Position numbers and translations under genes: made by a program. Shown in pieces: positions 52,794 to 63,337 of a DNA stretch of 64,000 bases. The notes under the pieces were generated by a model that was not told where the DNA came from, ran no database searches, and saw only the letters and a program-made list of their open reading frames with translations. How positions within the stretch are numbered: the first letter of the stretch is position 1; each line of letters starts with the position of its first letter. The stretch is from Aulostomus chinensis. Its lineage: Eukaryota; Chordata; Actinopteri; Syngnathiformes; Aulostomidae. The DNA is taken from positions 6,518,501-6,582,500 of the forward strand of contig JBBMOA010000007.1 of NCBI GenBank assembly GCA_037954235.1, read 5' to 3'.

Positions 52794-52896
52794 CGCATTT
52801 CCTCATCATGAAAAAGTGTACTTTCCAGACTTTGATCTCACTATGATGAGAATGTCCCGCAGTACAAAAACTAATAAATAACGTGGTATCATTCAT
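52555..52896 (-). pseudogene. LINE B N-terminus with poly-Leu leader
   Basis: From the Met at 52810 the minus frame reads MMRKCVLLLLLLLLLLLLCS, then AKFLLAVSGRHGGKILRYSW, DELLLLRDMDYPAPNM. The Leu run is encoded by a (CTG)n repeat (52757-52793 as AGC on plus). It is shaped like a signal peptide and precedes the same Y-x-x-[DE]-x-LL motif as the other two copies. The frame overlaps the endonuclease frame at 52560-52618. Confidence 0.55.
52757..52793. repeat. (AGC)n / (CTG)n trinucleotide repeat
   Basis: Twelve units; on the minus strand it codes for leucine in the LINE B leader. Confidence 0.95.
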
Positions 52897-53238
52897 TCAA
52901 ACACTTACGGACAGGAACACACTTAATTTAACTAACAAACGCAACACACGACCAGATGCTCTCCACCTATCGCCATTACAGCGCCATTGTTTTACACAAC
53001 TATGACAATAATAATTGTGTGGCTTTTGTGTGGCTACTTCACCCTTTCTATCCCACTCATATACTTGGACTCACTGTAGACACGTGTCCATCCCCCCCTC
53101 ACACAGCTAATTCACACATTCCTCATGCAAATCAGGCTGCTGACCAGCTGGCATGAATAAAGAGAAGTAAACAATAGCATGCCTATTTTTCATTGTCTGT
53201 TCATGAACATGCATCTGGTACAACTGGATCAGTAACTC

Positions 53239-53505
53239 TTAGCTCCATGTCTGGGTCCACTCTTGCAAAATCTGCTCAATGTCTTCATGGTCCAAGTCAG
53301 ACCACTGAAGCACCGTTTCAGCCACTTCCTCTTTTGAAAATTGCTCACTGGCCATCTTTTCTCTCACTCTCTTGCTTTCAATGGTATCTCCTACTGAGAG
53401 CACTGTTTTGCGCAGCCACGCTGACTTTACGCACTGCGAGTACGCAGGCAGCTTGTTATTGCAGACTAAACTTGATACTGTCATGCAAGGTTCCCTTTCT
53501 TCCAT
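53239..53505 (-). pseudogene. piggyBac-like transposase N-terminus
   Basis: Minus strand includes MASEQFSKEEVAETVLQWSD, LDHEDIEQILQEWTQTWS, an acidic start similar to piggyBac-type transposases; the homologous part of PB-1 (37120-36985) has an SDSDSG stretch. Only about 38 residues are conserved; no DDD domain follows, so both copies are non-autonomous. Confidence 0.4.
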
Positions 53506-54480
53506 TTGTTTATTGACGAAAAGAATATCTAGTCATAATAAGAAAAAAATCCCAAAGGCTGGCATAAGGGTCTGTCAAATGACGCATGGTCTGATCTGTA
53601 TACTGGGGCCTGATTGGCGTTTCAGCGTGGTAGCTCAACAACCCAGGCACTGATTGGCTAGTGTGTGGCATTGTTGGATTCAGCAGGACTTCATAACTAA
53701 ACAAGTCCTGTTGTGTGGACTAAATGAATACCGATGACTCCTTATGACGTGAAAGAGAAATGTAGTTTAGACATTCAGCACACTGCGCTGAGCAAAAGTC
53801 CACGAAAAACATGGATTAGGCAAGGCAATTTTATTTGTAGAGCCCATGTTCACAAACAGTTTGTCTCAAAGGGCTTCACATGGCATCATAACAACATCCT
53901 CTGCCCTTAGACCCTCACATCGACTGAGGAAAAACTCCATAGAAAACCCTTTTAACAGGGAAAAATCTGAGAAACCTCAGGGTGAGCAACAGAGGAGGGA
54001 TCCCTCACCCAGGACGGACAGACGTGCAGTAGATGTTGTTAAAGACAAGAAAACAGTTTACAATACAAAATGTGGGAAACATGGAAATGTTAATAACAGT
54101 TGAAGAAGGAAGCTTCTGGAAGGGGAGACAGGGAGAGCAAGCCAGCTTCATGGGGGACTGGATGGCAGACTGGTTCATGGAAGGGGAGCGCAGGCCGGTG
54201 TAACAGTAGGGAATAAGAGGGGGGGTGGGGGGGGTGATGCAGGCGGCGGTTTGAGCTCTGGTGGATCTGTGGAAACACAGAGAGACTGCGAGACACCAAG
54301 GCCAAAGTACAAAGTGTAACAAGTAGTGGAGAGGAGGGAAGGGCTTCATGTAACCTGATGTGTCCCCCAGCAGTCTAAGCCTATAGCAGCATAGCTATCA
54401 ATGGTTCAGAGCTACCTGAACCAGTCCTAACTGAAGGCTCTGTCATAAAGGAAAGTCTTAAGCCTGGACTTAAACGTAGT

Positions 54481-55173
54481 TTAAGTGTCTGCCTCTCTGA
54501 CCCATGGAGAGAGCTGGTTCCACAGTAGAGGAGCCCGGTAACTAAAGACTCGACCTCCCAGTCTGTTGTTAGAGATACTGGGAATCACTAAAAGACCTGC
54601 ATTCTGGGAGCGGAGTGCTCTGGTGGGACAGTAGGGACTAATGAGTTCTTTCAAATAGGATGGGGCTTTATCATTGAGAGCCTTATAAGTCAGCAGAAGG
54701 ATTTTGAAGTTGATTCTAGATCCTACAGGAAGCCAGTGGAGAGAAGCTAAAGTTGGAGAGATGTGTTCTCTCTTCTTAACTCCCGTCAAAACCCTCGCTG
54801 CAGCGTTGTGGACCAGCTGGAGACTCTTTAGAGAGTATTTAGGACATCCTGACAAGAGAGAGTTGCAGTAGTCCAGCCGAGAAGTGATAAATGCATGCAC
54901 CAGTTTCTCAGCATCACTCTGGGAAAGGATATTCCTAATCTTAGCGATACTTAGCATATTGAAGAAGGTGGTCCTAGTCACATGGTTTATGTGGGAGCTG
55001 AAGGAAAGGTCCTGGTCAAAAATGACCCCAAGGTTCCTTGCAGTTGTACTCGGGGTCAAGGTGATGCCATCTAGAGTAGTGATCCGATTAGAGAGTGTGT
55101 CCCTGAGGTGTTTAGGTCCAAACACGATGACCTCAGTTTTATCTGAATTTAGCATTAAGAAGTTAGAAGACAT
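54481..55173 (-). pseudogene. LINE A RT thumb and C-terminal domain
   Basis: 230 open residues from 55173. FLMLNSDKTEVIVFGPKHLR starts just after the lost YADD frame; ITTLDGITLTPSTTARNLGV and IFDQDLSFSSHI are the usual RT motif E/thumb; KLVHAFITSRLDYCNSLLSG, LQLVHNAAARVLTGVKKREH, LHWLPVGSRINFKILLLTYK and FSYRAPLLWNQLSPWV form the conserved C-terminus of this LINE group. Confidence 0.88.
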
Positions 55174-55252
55174 CCAGGATTTAATGTTTTTTCAGGCAGT
55201 CTTGCAGATTAGTAAACTGGCTTGTGTCGTCTGGCTCCATCGACAAGTAAAG

Positions 55253-56140
55253 TTATGTGTCATCCGCATAACAGTGGAAGTTGATCGATTGCTTCCGTAT
55301 TATGTCACCTAATGGGAGCATGTAAAGAGTGAAAAGAATCGGTCCTAAAACTGAACCCTGTGGTACATCATATGTAACTCTGCTGTACTCTGAATAGTCA
55401 TTATTAACATGAACAAACTGAAACCTATCTGATAAGTATGACTTAAACCATTTTAGGGCAGTTCCTTCCATCCCAATTTCATGGTCTAGTCTCTGAAGTA
55501 GGATGCTGTGTTCGATGGTGTCAAATGCAGCACTGAGGTCCAAAAGGACAAGTACAGAGACAAGACCTCTGTCTGAAGCTATGAGAAGATCATTAGAGAC
55601 TCTGACCAGTGCTGTTTCAGTGCTATGGTGTTCCCTGAATCCAGACTGGAAGGCTTCAAAGAGCTCGTTGCTGTGCAGATGTTCATGTAGCTCCTCCAGG
55701 ACAACCTTCTCAAGGATCTTGGAGATGTAGGGGAGGTTGGATATAGGCCTGTAGTTGGCTAACACATCTGGGTCAAGAGAAGGTTTTTTAAGTAAAGGGT
55801 TGATGACAGCCACCTTAAAGGCCTGTGGCACATAACCTGTGACTAAGGAAAGATTAATTTGATTTAATATGGACGTGTTGACTAGAGGGAAGGCATCCTT
55901 TAGTAGGCTTGTCAGGATGGGATCCAGCAGACAAGTGGCTGACTTGGAGGAAGTGACTGCAGAAGTTAATTCTGACAGGTCGATGGGGGAGAAGCTGTCC
56001 AAGTATGCACCAAGTCTGGGAGGTGCTTCTATGGGGACTGTAGCCTGTCCTCCATTACTGGCAATTGTTGTTCTAATATTCACAATCTTTTCAGTAAAGA
56101 AAGATAGGAAGTCGTTACTGCTGAGAGTTGGGGGATGCAT
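55253..56140 (-). pseudogene. LINE A reverse transcriptase
   Basis: 295 open residues. SSNDFLSFFTEKIVNIRTTI (linker end), SSKSATCLLDPILTSLLKDA (finger, KxxxxxLDP), VINPLLKKPSLDPDVLANYR, FQSGFREHHSTETALVRVSN, VLLDLSAAFDTIEHSILL (motif A, catalytic Asp), YDVPQGSVLGPILFTLYM (motif B) and CYADDT (motif C) at the very end. A frameshift just after CYADDT moves the rest to the frame at 55173. All catalytic residues are still present. Confidence 0.9.
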
Positions 56141-57375
56141 GGCTCAACAGCACTATGGTTCTTGGTGAGCCTGCCCACGGTGCGGAAGAGGAACCTGGGG
56201 TTGTTCTTATTCTTTTCTATCAGGGACGAGTAGTAAGCGCTTCTAGCATTACGGAGTTCTTTTTTATATATTAATAAACTCTCCTTCCAGGCTTGGCGGA
56301 CTTCCTCATGCTGGTTGGAATATGTCTTCCTTTCCAGTTGTCTGGTCTTCTGTTTTAAGGCACGCAGCTCTGGGCTGTACCAGGGAACTATTCTGTTTTG
56401 GTTGATAACCTTCTTTTTCAGGGGAGCTACGGCATCAAGTGTCCCAAGGAGTGCTGCTGCAGTGCTGTCCACAAGATAGTCTACCTGCGAGGGGGTGAAA
56501 TCAGCATAACTGCCCATTATATTACTACAAGATGTGGCAGCAAGTTCTGCTGGAATAAGCTCCTTAAATCTAGAAACAGCAGTGTCAGATAGACATCTAC
56601 TGAAGCGGGACTTTTTCCCAGGTAGGATATAATTTGTTAGGGTAAATTCAAATGTAATTAAGGAGTGATCAGACAAGACGGGGTTCTGAGGAAGAACTGT
56701 AATGAGGTCAGCTTCTATTCCATAAGTGAGTACTAAATCAAGGATGTGATTAAAAGTGTGAGTGGGTTTGTTTACCCTCTGACAGAAGCCAACAGAATCA
56801 AGAAGAGACTTAAACGCAGTGGCCAGAGAATCATCATTGATGTCCACATGGACATTCAAGTCACCCACTATAATGACTTTGTCTGAGTTCAGTGCCAAGT
56901 TAGACAGAAAGTCAGGGAATTCTTCTCAGAACTCAGAAGAAGGTGCAGGAGCATGATACACCACAGCAAGTAAGAGTGGTTTCTCTGCTTTCCAGTCTGG
57001 GTGGAAAAAGCTGACAGTCAGGCTCTCAAATGAGTTACATGAACAATTAGGTTGAGGGTTAAGCACCAAATTTGACTGATAGATTGCTGCTACTTGTCCT
57101 CCTCTGCCAGTGGTGCAAGGTACATGGTAGTTAATGTAACCAGGAGGGGAAGATTTATTTAAACTAACATACTCATCTTGCTGCACCCAGGTTTCAGTAA
57201 GTGCTAATACACCAATCTGATAATTAGTAATTAAATCGTTCACTAGGAGAGACTTGGATGGGAGAGATTGAATATTAAGCAAACCACATTTAATAGTTGT
57301 ACCACATTTAATAGTTGTACACTGTATTACACTGGTAATACACAACTTTGGACAAAATCTTTTGATATTCCACAT
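56080..57375 (-). pseudogene. LINE A endonuclease and linker
   Basis: 57375-56926: GLLNIQSLPSKSLLVNDLIT, VLALTETWVQQDEYVSLNKS, GRGGQVAAIYQSNLVL; 56898-56080: VIIVGDLNVHVD (GDxN box), VLSDHSLITFEF (SDH box), then linker QAWKESLLIYKKELRNARSA, YYSSLIEKNKNNPRFLFRTV. One frame break near 56900 divides the nuclease; its catalytic boxes are intact. Frame break near 56100 precedes RT. Confidence 0.87.
57283..57318. repeat. 18-bp perfect tandem duplication
   Basis: accacatttaatagttgt occurs twice in a row, adding six in-frame residues (TTIKCG twice on minus) at the start of the LINE A endonuclease frame. Confidence 0.9.
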
Positions 57376-57690
57376 TTAGGAACACTTAGTGACTTCTTGA
57401 AAAGCAACCTGTTTAAAATTTTGGGTAATGACTACGTCGGGAGGACAAAGTTGGTATTTAGGTATTTCCTTCACATTTGATCTGTTTAGCAACATTGTAA
57501 CACAGCTCCGGCTACAAGTAGCTTTAATCATTGTGATAGGGGGTTGCCAATCAATCATTAGCAACTGACCGGTTTTGAACAGGGTATAACATGACCAGAT
57601 ATGTTGTTGTATGCTATGAGAAACCATCGAATACCAAAGTTGTTTACTTCCTGTACCACTGATGGCACACTGCGCCTTAAGGGGTTAAAA

Positions 57691-58673
57691 CCTGACGCAC
57701 ATTGTCCCTGGCCACAGTGTTGCTTCACTGATGATTACATTGGTAAGAGCATGACGCTCCAGCACACACAGCACACATAGGCAACTAAATGTCACACTTG
57801 ATATTGGCATTCTCCCAGACTCTCCAGTCCTCTGGAGTGGATGAATCAATGCAAGCTTTAGTGAAGCCTCGTCGCAAGCCTTTGCGTTGTAGTGACTTGA
57901 TAAGCTGGTGATGATGATGATGTAGCTTTAGGATGTTTAACACAGTTACTCGGGGCACCACTCATTGTAATTTAGTTTTGTCCAATGAGAAACGATCAGT
58001 CTCAGGTTATAGCTTATCAATGAGTTCTTTGCAGGTCAGTGGCTTGCATACAAATATATAAATGAGTTGAAACATTTCTTGGAATTTTAAGAGGATTTAA
58101 TACAAAAAAGAAAACACTTAAAACAGAGTAATAATTCCAGCAAAGCAATTAAGCCACATGTGGAGTATCAGACATGAATTATAAGATTTATCTGAGATTC
58201 AAGTGGACAGCAAAGGTAGCAGGTGAAAAGGTGTGCGGTGCAGAGTCAGGCGGAGATGGCAGTGAGAAAGAGAGAGAGCGATCGAGGCCTGAATAGGGGC
58301 AGCACTGATCTTTGTTATTGCGACAGTGCAAAAACCAACGGAACCAGCTTACATTCTCAGCTAGATTGCTCCCATCAATGTACGATACCTCTCCAACCAA
58401 CTGATGGGAAGATGGCCTCCAAAGCTTCCGCCTCCAAAGCCTCCACCTCAACAACCGTGGCTCCTGCTGGGATTTGTTGGATGGAGAAGGGAAGTGCGTT
58501 GGTTCGCTACTGTCTGGTCTCAGGCTGCTGGCTGGCATGACGCAATGCACTTCTAAGGCACAAGGTAGCTATGGGAGGTCAATAGTATTGTGACCGTGAG
58601 CCACGATCAATGACGAGTTACAAAAATAGAAAATCAAGAATTTGAATGCCACGCAGAAAGATGCCTTCACAAG
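57691..58673. other. No recognised gene
   Basis: Contains a short (GAT)n run near 57911-57921. Two overlapping ORFs on opposite strands (58188-58550) have no family motif and are GC-biased frames. Confidence 0.4.
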
Positions 58674-58943
58674 CTAAAAAATGAGAGGCACGTTCAACTC
58701 TGTGTACCAAAAAAACTTTACTAAAGGAAAAGTTGTTGCAAGGAAAGACAAGAAGTTCTGTATTAAGTTAAAGAACAAAGAAAGAAAAAAAGGCGTCAAG
58801 CATGCGGTACGCCATCTCCCCCAGGAATCGAGAACGTAGCCCGCAGGTTTGGTTCCATGCGGACAGGCAGGTTCCCCCGATCCTGATTTCCTTGTCGAAA
58901 ATATGGTGTCAATAGCGTTGAGAGACCAGCTGATCAATTCCAT
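58674..58943 (-). pseudogene. Truncated copy of the unrecognised membrane-protein ORF
   Basis: Minus frame begins MELISWSLNAIDTIFSTRKS, CPHGTKPAGYVLDSWGRWRT, matching residues 1-52 of the ORF at 20316-20723, then diverges into unrelated FFLSLFFNLIQNF before the membrane segment. So the repeat is truncated here at about 58790. Confidence 0.55.
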
Positions 58944-59075
58944 GATTAGTTTTAGGTAGAGAGCTCACAGCTGCATTGGATAGAAGTTGAGACAAAGAAT
59001 GATGGTCAGACAGAAAAGAAGAGGAGGAGAGAGGAGGAGTGCGACTGCTCTAGCCGAGTCCCAACCCAGACTCTA
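58790..59075 (-). repeat. Second copy of dispersed repeat block
   Basis: About 285 bp matching 20579-20860 in the same orientation, extending slightly further right. 'gactctaagtcccaacccagactctaac' at 59060-59095 contains a short tandem duplication. Confidence 0.8.
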
Positions 59076-59095
59076 AGTCCCAACCCAGACTCTAA

Positions 59096-59416
59096 CAAGA
59101 AAAACAAGAAGCGCTGAAGAGAGCCCCGAACCCAACCCCAATGGATGGTTTCACGAATATATAATAAACCGGTCCACCTCGGGGGAGTGACCTTTGACCT
59201 GTGGGGGGCGCTGGCCAATCAGCACACTTTGCTGTCCTCGATACTTCTCAGATATTACCGTATTAAACGGGGTAAACAGAGGACAGTCATCTGGGGAATA
59301 AGATTGCTCAGAGTTATGACAGTAGCAGTGAAAAGCAAGGAACTTAACAACTACAGACAGTGAAATATTCTTATCATGTCCATACACATAGGTGTGTGTG
59401 TATATGTACATGAATA

Positions 59417-59459
<43 letters not shown>

Positions 59460-60185
59460 TTGAAGTTAAGAGAGGAATTCTGTGACAGAGACTTCAGTTA
59501 CAAGGTGGCATCACTTTATGCAGAGTCCAGGTCTCATCTATGGATGTTGATAGATTCCTACTCTTGTACTTCATTTAACAGTGACACAGACCCTTTCAAT
59601 CACATGAACATTCTAATTGACGTAAGCAATTGGATGCTGGAATGTTTAAGCACACATACATCCCAAGAAAGTGGGTGCATCTTCACATGATCAGACAATG
59701 CATCCTCAGTTCATAATCTCGGGTCTCTTCCGCGGAGGGTCGCAGAGTGGGGAGAGACTTCCCTTTGGCTAGCACTCCTGACGGGAGTTACGTCTTCCTT
59801 GGTCAGGGTAAACAGGAGAAGATGGCTGGATGTCTTAATAAAGAGGGAAGTAGATGTTCATGTAAGGGTTAATTATCATTAGAAATCCTGACGAGTGTGA
59901 TGAAGGAAAAGGGGGCTAGTACACTACAGCATATTTGTCCAGGAGCTAGGTAGACTAATGTCATCCTTGACCTTGGCACAGTGGCAAATATGGCTGGTTC
60001 AGTCAGCACTTTCAGATCCCTGCAGGAAAGCCCTCCACTAGTAGTTCCAGGGCAGCTATATGGCCCTGCTGCACAACAAGCCTTGGAGCACAACGTACGG
60101 GTCACACAAGATAGGCATCAGTTTGCTAGCCTGCGTTGTATGCCAATTCAGCAGAGGCCTGTTAAGCCTGGTTTATGTTTCAAAT
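59096..60185. other. No recognised gene; (GT)n microsatellite
   Basis: A (GT)n run at 59421-59450. ORFs 59376-59690 and 59981-60241 have no recognised motif. GTGACC-TTTGACCT (59187-59200) looks like chance. Confidence 0.4.
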
Positions 60186-60189
60186 TGAT

Positions 60190-60320
60190 GGATGATGGAT
60201 GGTGCAGCCAGTTAAAGAGTACCTATATATGCTACCACTAAATGTACATAATGAAGTGTCAGCTGAGATACAGAAGCTGCTGCAGGCGAGGGTGATCGAG
60301 AACTTATAGTTACTGATAGG
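60190..60320 (+). pseudogene. Possible gypsy-type RT start
   Basis: Frame through 60195-60300 reads LPLNVHNEVSAEIQKLLQAR, VIENL then a stop, like the entry to gypsy reverse transcriptases ('xVxxEIxxLLxxGVIExS'). Too short for certainty; the sequence after it is unrelated. Confidence 0.3.
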
Positions 60321-60729
60321 TCAAACCCCTTCAGTTCTGCTCATCATCAAGATGGCACCACGTGAATGGCTGCCTGTTGCAGTAGCACCCGCCTTTCGGT
60401 CTTTATGACCTCTTTTCTCTAAACTTTGAAAAATGCAGTGACCTTAGCCCCCATGACACACACACTTGAAAACTCAGTGGTCTTTAACCCATTTTTCCCA
60501 CTTTGAACCATTGGATTCAGGGGCCCTGTGTGCAGCCATGGGCTACATTGTTTACACCCGAGATCAGCTACTAGTGCTCCAACCCGCGGTGGTGCGGCCG
60601 GCACAACTGCACAATGTCTCTTGGGAACTCAAAAGAAGGAGACAGGGCTGTCGTGCTGGAGTGACGCGCTGGGCCAGGAGGAGATGCTACTGGCCTGTTC
60701 TCCCGTCCGTCGTCATGGGGAATGTGAGA

Positions 60730-61360
60730 TCTCTTCCCAACAAACAGACGAGCTAGCAGCACTGGCACAGCTCCAGCAGGAATACCGTAAGTGCAGCATA
60801 ATTATCTTCATGGAGACATAGCTGACCGCGGTGACCCTGGACACAGTAGCATTGGACAGTTTCCAGGTCTTGCAGGCGGACAGAACATGGGAAAGCGGTA
60901 AGAGGAAAGGGGGAGGGTTGGCAATGTTTATTAATGAGAGATGGTGTAACTCTGGGCACATCACCGTTAAGGAACAAGTCTGCTGTCAGGATGTTGAACT
61001 GTTAGTGGTTAGTATGACACTACCTGCAGAGGTAATTCTCACATGCTATCGCCATAGTGGTGTACATTCCCACCTCTGCTAACACTGATGCGGCAACTGC
61101 AGACACAGCACCCACAGGCCCTTCTCCTTATCTCTGGCGACTTCACCCTCAATCTTCTTCGTCCTCCACTCTGCCCACTCTCACGCAATCTGTCATCTGC
61201 CACACCAGAGATAATAAAACATTGGACTTGTTTTATGCCAGCACCAAGGAGGCATATAGCTCATCTCCCCTCCCACCCCTGGGACGATCAGATCACAACT
61301 TGGTACATCTCCATCATTGCCTGTGTATAAGCTCCTTGTACACAGGCAATCAGTGACCAC
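60730..61360 (+). pseudogene. LINE B endonuclease, copy 3
   Basis: Pieces in different frames: NVRSLPNKQTSELAAL, CSIIIFMET then a stop, DSFQVLQADRTWESGKRKGG, GLAMFINERWCNSGHITVKE, CQDVELLVVSMTLPAEV, then LLISGDFTLNL (GDF box with Thr for Asn) and LGRSDHNLVHL (SDH box near 61280-61312). All nuclease landmarks are in order but frameshifted. A 12-bp hairpin (61316-61350) follows. Confidence 0.75.
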
Positions 61361-61531
61361 CCGCATTTTGAAGAGATGGTCCAACGAAGCTGAGGAGGCT
61401 CTGAAGGACTGTTTTAACACTACAGTTTGGGAGGAGTTCTGTGACTCTCACAGGGAAGAAACTGATAGCCTCACAGGCTGCATCACGGACTACATCAACT
61501 TCTGTGTGGAAAACATTGTACCCACAGGACT

Positions 61532-62670
61532 GTGCGGTGCTTTCCCAACAACAAACCGTGGGTTTACCTTAACATTAAGGTTCTCCTCCACGAGAAGAAT
61601 AGAGCCTTCAAGTCAGGGAACAGGGATGAGCTGAAGGCTGTGCGGAGGGAGCTGAGAAAGAAGATCAGGGAGGGGAAGAGCTGCTACAGGAAGAAGATGG
61701 AGGATCAGCTGCAGCAGAACAACACCAGGGGAGTCTGGGAAGGCCTCAGGACCATTTCTGGCCACGGCAAACCCAGCTCTCAGACTGGTGGGGCTCAACG
61801 ATGGATGAACGATCTGAACCTATACTTAAATAGGTTTGATCATACACCTACTCCTCCCCCTGACCAGTCTTCACAGCTGCAACCCCCCTCATCGAAACCT
61901 TCAGGAGGCCATCACACCCTCATCCCCCCACCCACCTTCCACCTTTGCCTACAGCTCTCAGCTCCCAGAGTCCCCCTGTTCCAACCTGTCCCTTACAACA
62001 CTTCAGGTGAGAAACAAGCTCAGGAGGATCAAGCCAAGGAAGGCGCCGGGTCCTGACGGAATCAGCGCCAAGGTTCCTGAAGTCCTGCATAGACCAGCTG
62101 TGTGGGATAACTGAACACATGTTCAACCTGAGCCTGAAGCTGGAGAGAGTGCCACAGCTGTGGAAAACATCTTGCGTGGTTCCTGTGCCCAAGACACCGC
62201 ACCCCAAGGACCACAGCAGCTACAGACCAGTGGCACTTACATCCCACCCGATGAAGACACTGGAGAGGCTGGTCCTCGGACATCACCACCTCCTGGTGGG
62301 CTCATCCACAGACCCACTGCTGTTTGCCTACCAGTGTGGCATTGGGGTGTATGATGCCATGATCTTCCTCCTTCATCGAGCCCTCTCTCATGTGAACAAG
62401 CCCGGGAGCACTGTGAGAATCATGTTTTTTGACGTCTCCTTTGCTTTCAATACCATTCAGCTGGTGCTCCTGAGGGACAAGCTGAAACATACAGGAGTGG
62501 TCCATCACCTCACTTTCTGGAAATTGGACGACCCTTATAAGTACCCGGGTGTTCATCTGAACAACAAATTGGACTGGTCAGACAACACCGCGGCCATCTT
62601 CAGGAAAGTTCAGAGCAGACGGTACCTGCTCAGGAGGCTGAGGTCCTTAGGAGTGCAGGGGCACTCTTGA
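61532..62670 (+). pseudogene. LINE B linker, RT fingers and motif A, copy 3
   Basis: 61532-61800: NNKPWVYLNIKVLLHEKNRA, FKSGNRDELKAVRRELRKKI, CYRKKMEDQLQQNNTRGVWE, the linker. 61980-62110: LRRIKPRKAPGPDGISAKVP. 62119-62670: LERVPQLWKTSCVVPVPKTP, YRPVALTSHPMKTLERLVLG, FAYQCGIGVYDAMIFLLHRA, VRIMFFDVSFAFNTIQ (motif A, Asp present), then a jump to YKYPGVHLNNKLDW. Motifs B and C are deleted. Confidence 0.8.
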
Positions 62671-62942
62671 GGATCTTCTATGACATGGTAGTGGCATCAG
62701 CCATCTTTTATGGGGTGGTCTGCTGGGGCAGCAGCATAGCAGCTGCAGACAACAGGAGACTGGACAAACTGATTAAGAAGGCCAGCTCTATCCTGGGATG
62801 CCCCCTGGACACAGTCGACGTGGTGGGAGAGAGGAGAATGATGGCCAAGCTGTCATCTCTTTTGAACACTGACTCCTACCCCATGCATAACACCCTGACA
62901 GCACTGGAGAGCTCCTTCAGTGACAGGCTAGCAGTACCGTAG
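62667..62942 (+). pseudogene. LINE B C-terminal end
   Basis: Frame reads LRIFYDMVVASAIFYGVVCW, GSSIAAADNRRLDKLIKKAS, SILGCPLDTVDVVGERRMMA, conserved at the end of ORF2 in this LINE group. The 3' UTR (62943-63280) has 'gtgcaatactt' repeats. Confidence 0.8.
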
Positions 62943-63280
62943 GTCCCTCCTCCCTGCAACTGTCAAAATGTATAACAATCACTGCTCCCAAGTAACCACC
63001 CCTACCAGACCCTGGACAATCTTGTGTGCAATATTTTACACTTTGCTGTGCAATACTTAACACAGTACTGTGCAATAGCCAACACTTATGCTGCCCAATA
63101 CTTATACTGCTAATATTTATTGTAGTTGTTTGAAGTTTATGATCGTGTATTATAGTGTTTTTTTTTTTTTTACTGTAGTTTATAGTAGTTTCTTCTATTT
63201 ATTGCTCTGTAATTTTTCTGCTGCTACATCTCTGTTTCTGCTACAGAGCCTATTTCCAAACTGTGGGATGAATAAAGGGT

Positions 63281-63336
63281 TATCTTATCTTATCTTATCT
63301 TATCTTATCTTATCTTATCTTATCTTATCTTATCTT
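63281..63336 (+). repeat. (TATCT)n LINE B tail
   Basis: Eleven TATCT units after 'atgaataaagggt'. Short tandem 3' tails rather than poly-A are typical of CR1/L2/Rex1-type LINEs. Confidence 0.95.
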
Positions 63337-63337
63337 G

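Larger units (their letters stand above)
48753..53000 (-). mobile_element. LINE family B copy 2, inserted in PB-2
   Basis: Flanked by TATGACAAT at 48744-48752 and 53001-53009. Reading down the minus strand: 5' part with poly-Leu leader (52896-52560), endonuclease (52618-51887), linker (51741-51517), RT fingers (51443-51204), motif A region (51174-50857), then an insertion (49438-50856), RT palm remnant (49432-49199), a solo ERV LTR (48877-49198) and 3' tail ('ggataaataaagttctttga' on minus, about 48785-48762). Confidence 0.82.
53818..57362 (-). mobile_element. LINE family A, nearly full length, inserted in PB-2
   Basis: The most complete LINE A (L2/CR1-like). Minus-strand order: endonuclease (57375-56900), linker (56898-56080), RT (56140-55253), C-terminus (55173-54481), 3' UTR and a TTGCC-type tail (54480-53818). 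Only three or four frame breaks. LINE A fragments recur at 11.6, 14.0, 19.7, 20.9, 21.1, 21.6, 22.4, 35.5 and 39.3 kb, so this is the reference copy in the window. PB-2 sequence flanks both ends. Confidence 0.85.
48302..57690 (-). mobile_element. piggyBac-like element PB-2 split by two LINEs
   Basis: Three parts collinear with PB-1 (36431-37911): 48302-48743, 53001-53817 and 57363-57690. Between the first two sits LINE B (48753-53000) with a 9-bp duplication; between the last two sits LINE A (53818-57362). Without inserts it would be about 1.6 kb. Superfamily tentative, as for PB-1. 48590-48640 carries an extra short tandem repeat (gcatgcaggcaag). Confidence 0.62.
60400..63336 (+). mobile_element. 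LINE family B copy 3, RT core deleted, (TATCT)n tail
   Basis: Plus-strand order: N-terminal YTRDQLLVLQ (60560-60600), endonuclease frames (60730-61360), linker (61532-61800), RT fingers and motif A (62040-62480), C-terminus (62510-62942), 3' UTR and a pentanucleotide tail (63281-63336). The junction at about 62515 jumps from HHLTFW to KLDDPYKYPGVHLNNKLDWS, deleting motifs B and C. It establishes the 3' end of this family. Confidence 0.82.

Noticed and set aside
58188..58550. Opposite-strand ORF pair of about 110 codons each
   Set aside because: Mutually antisense with no family similarity; cannot support either.
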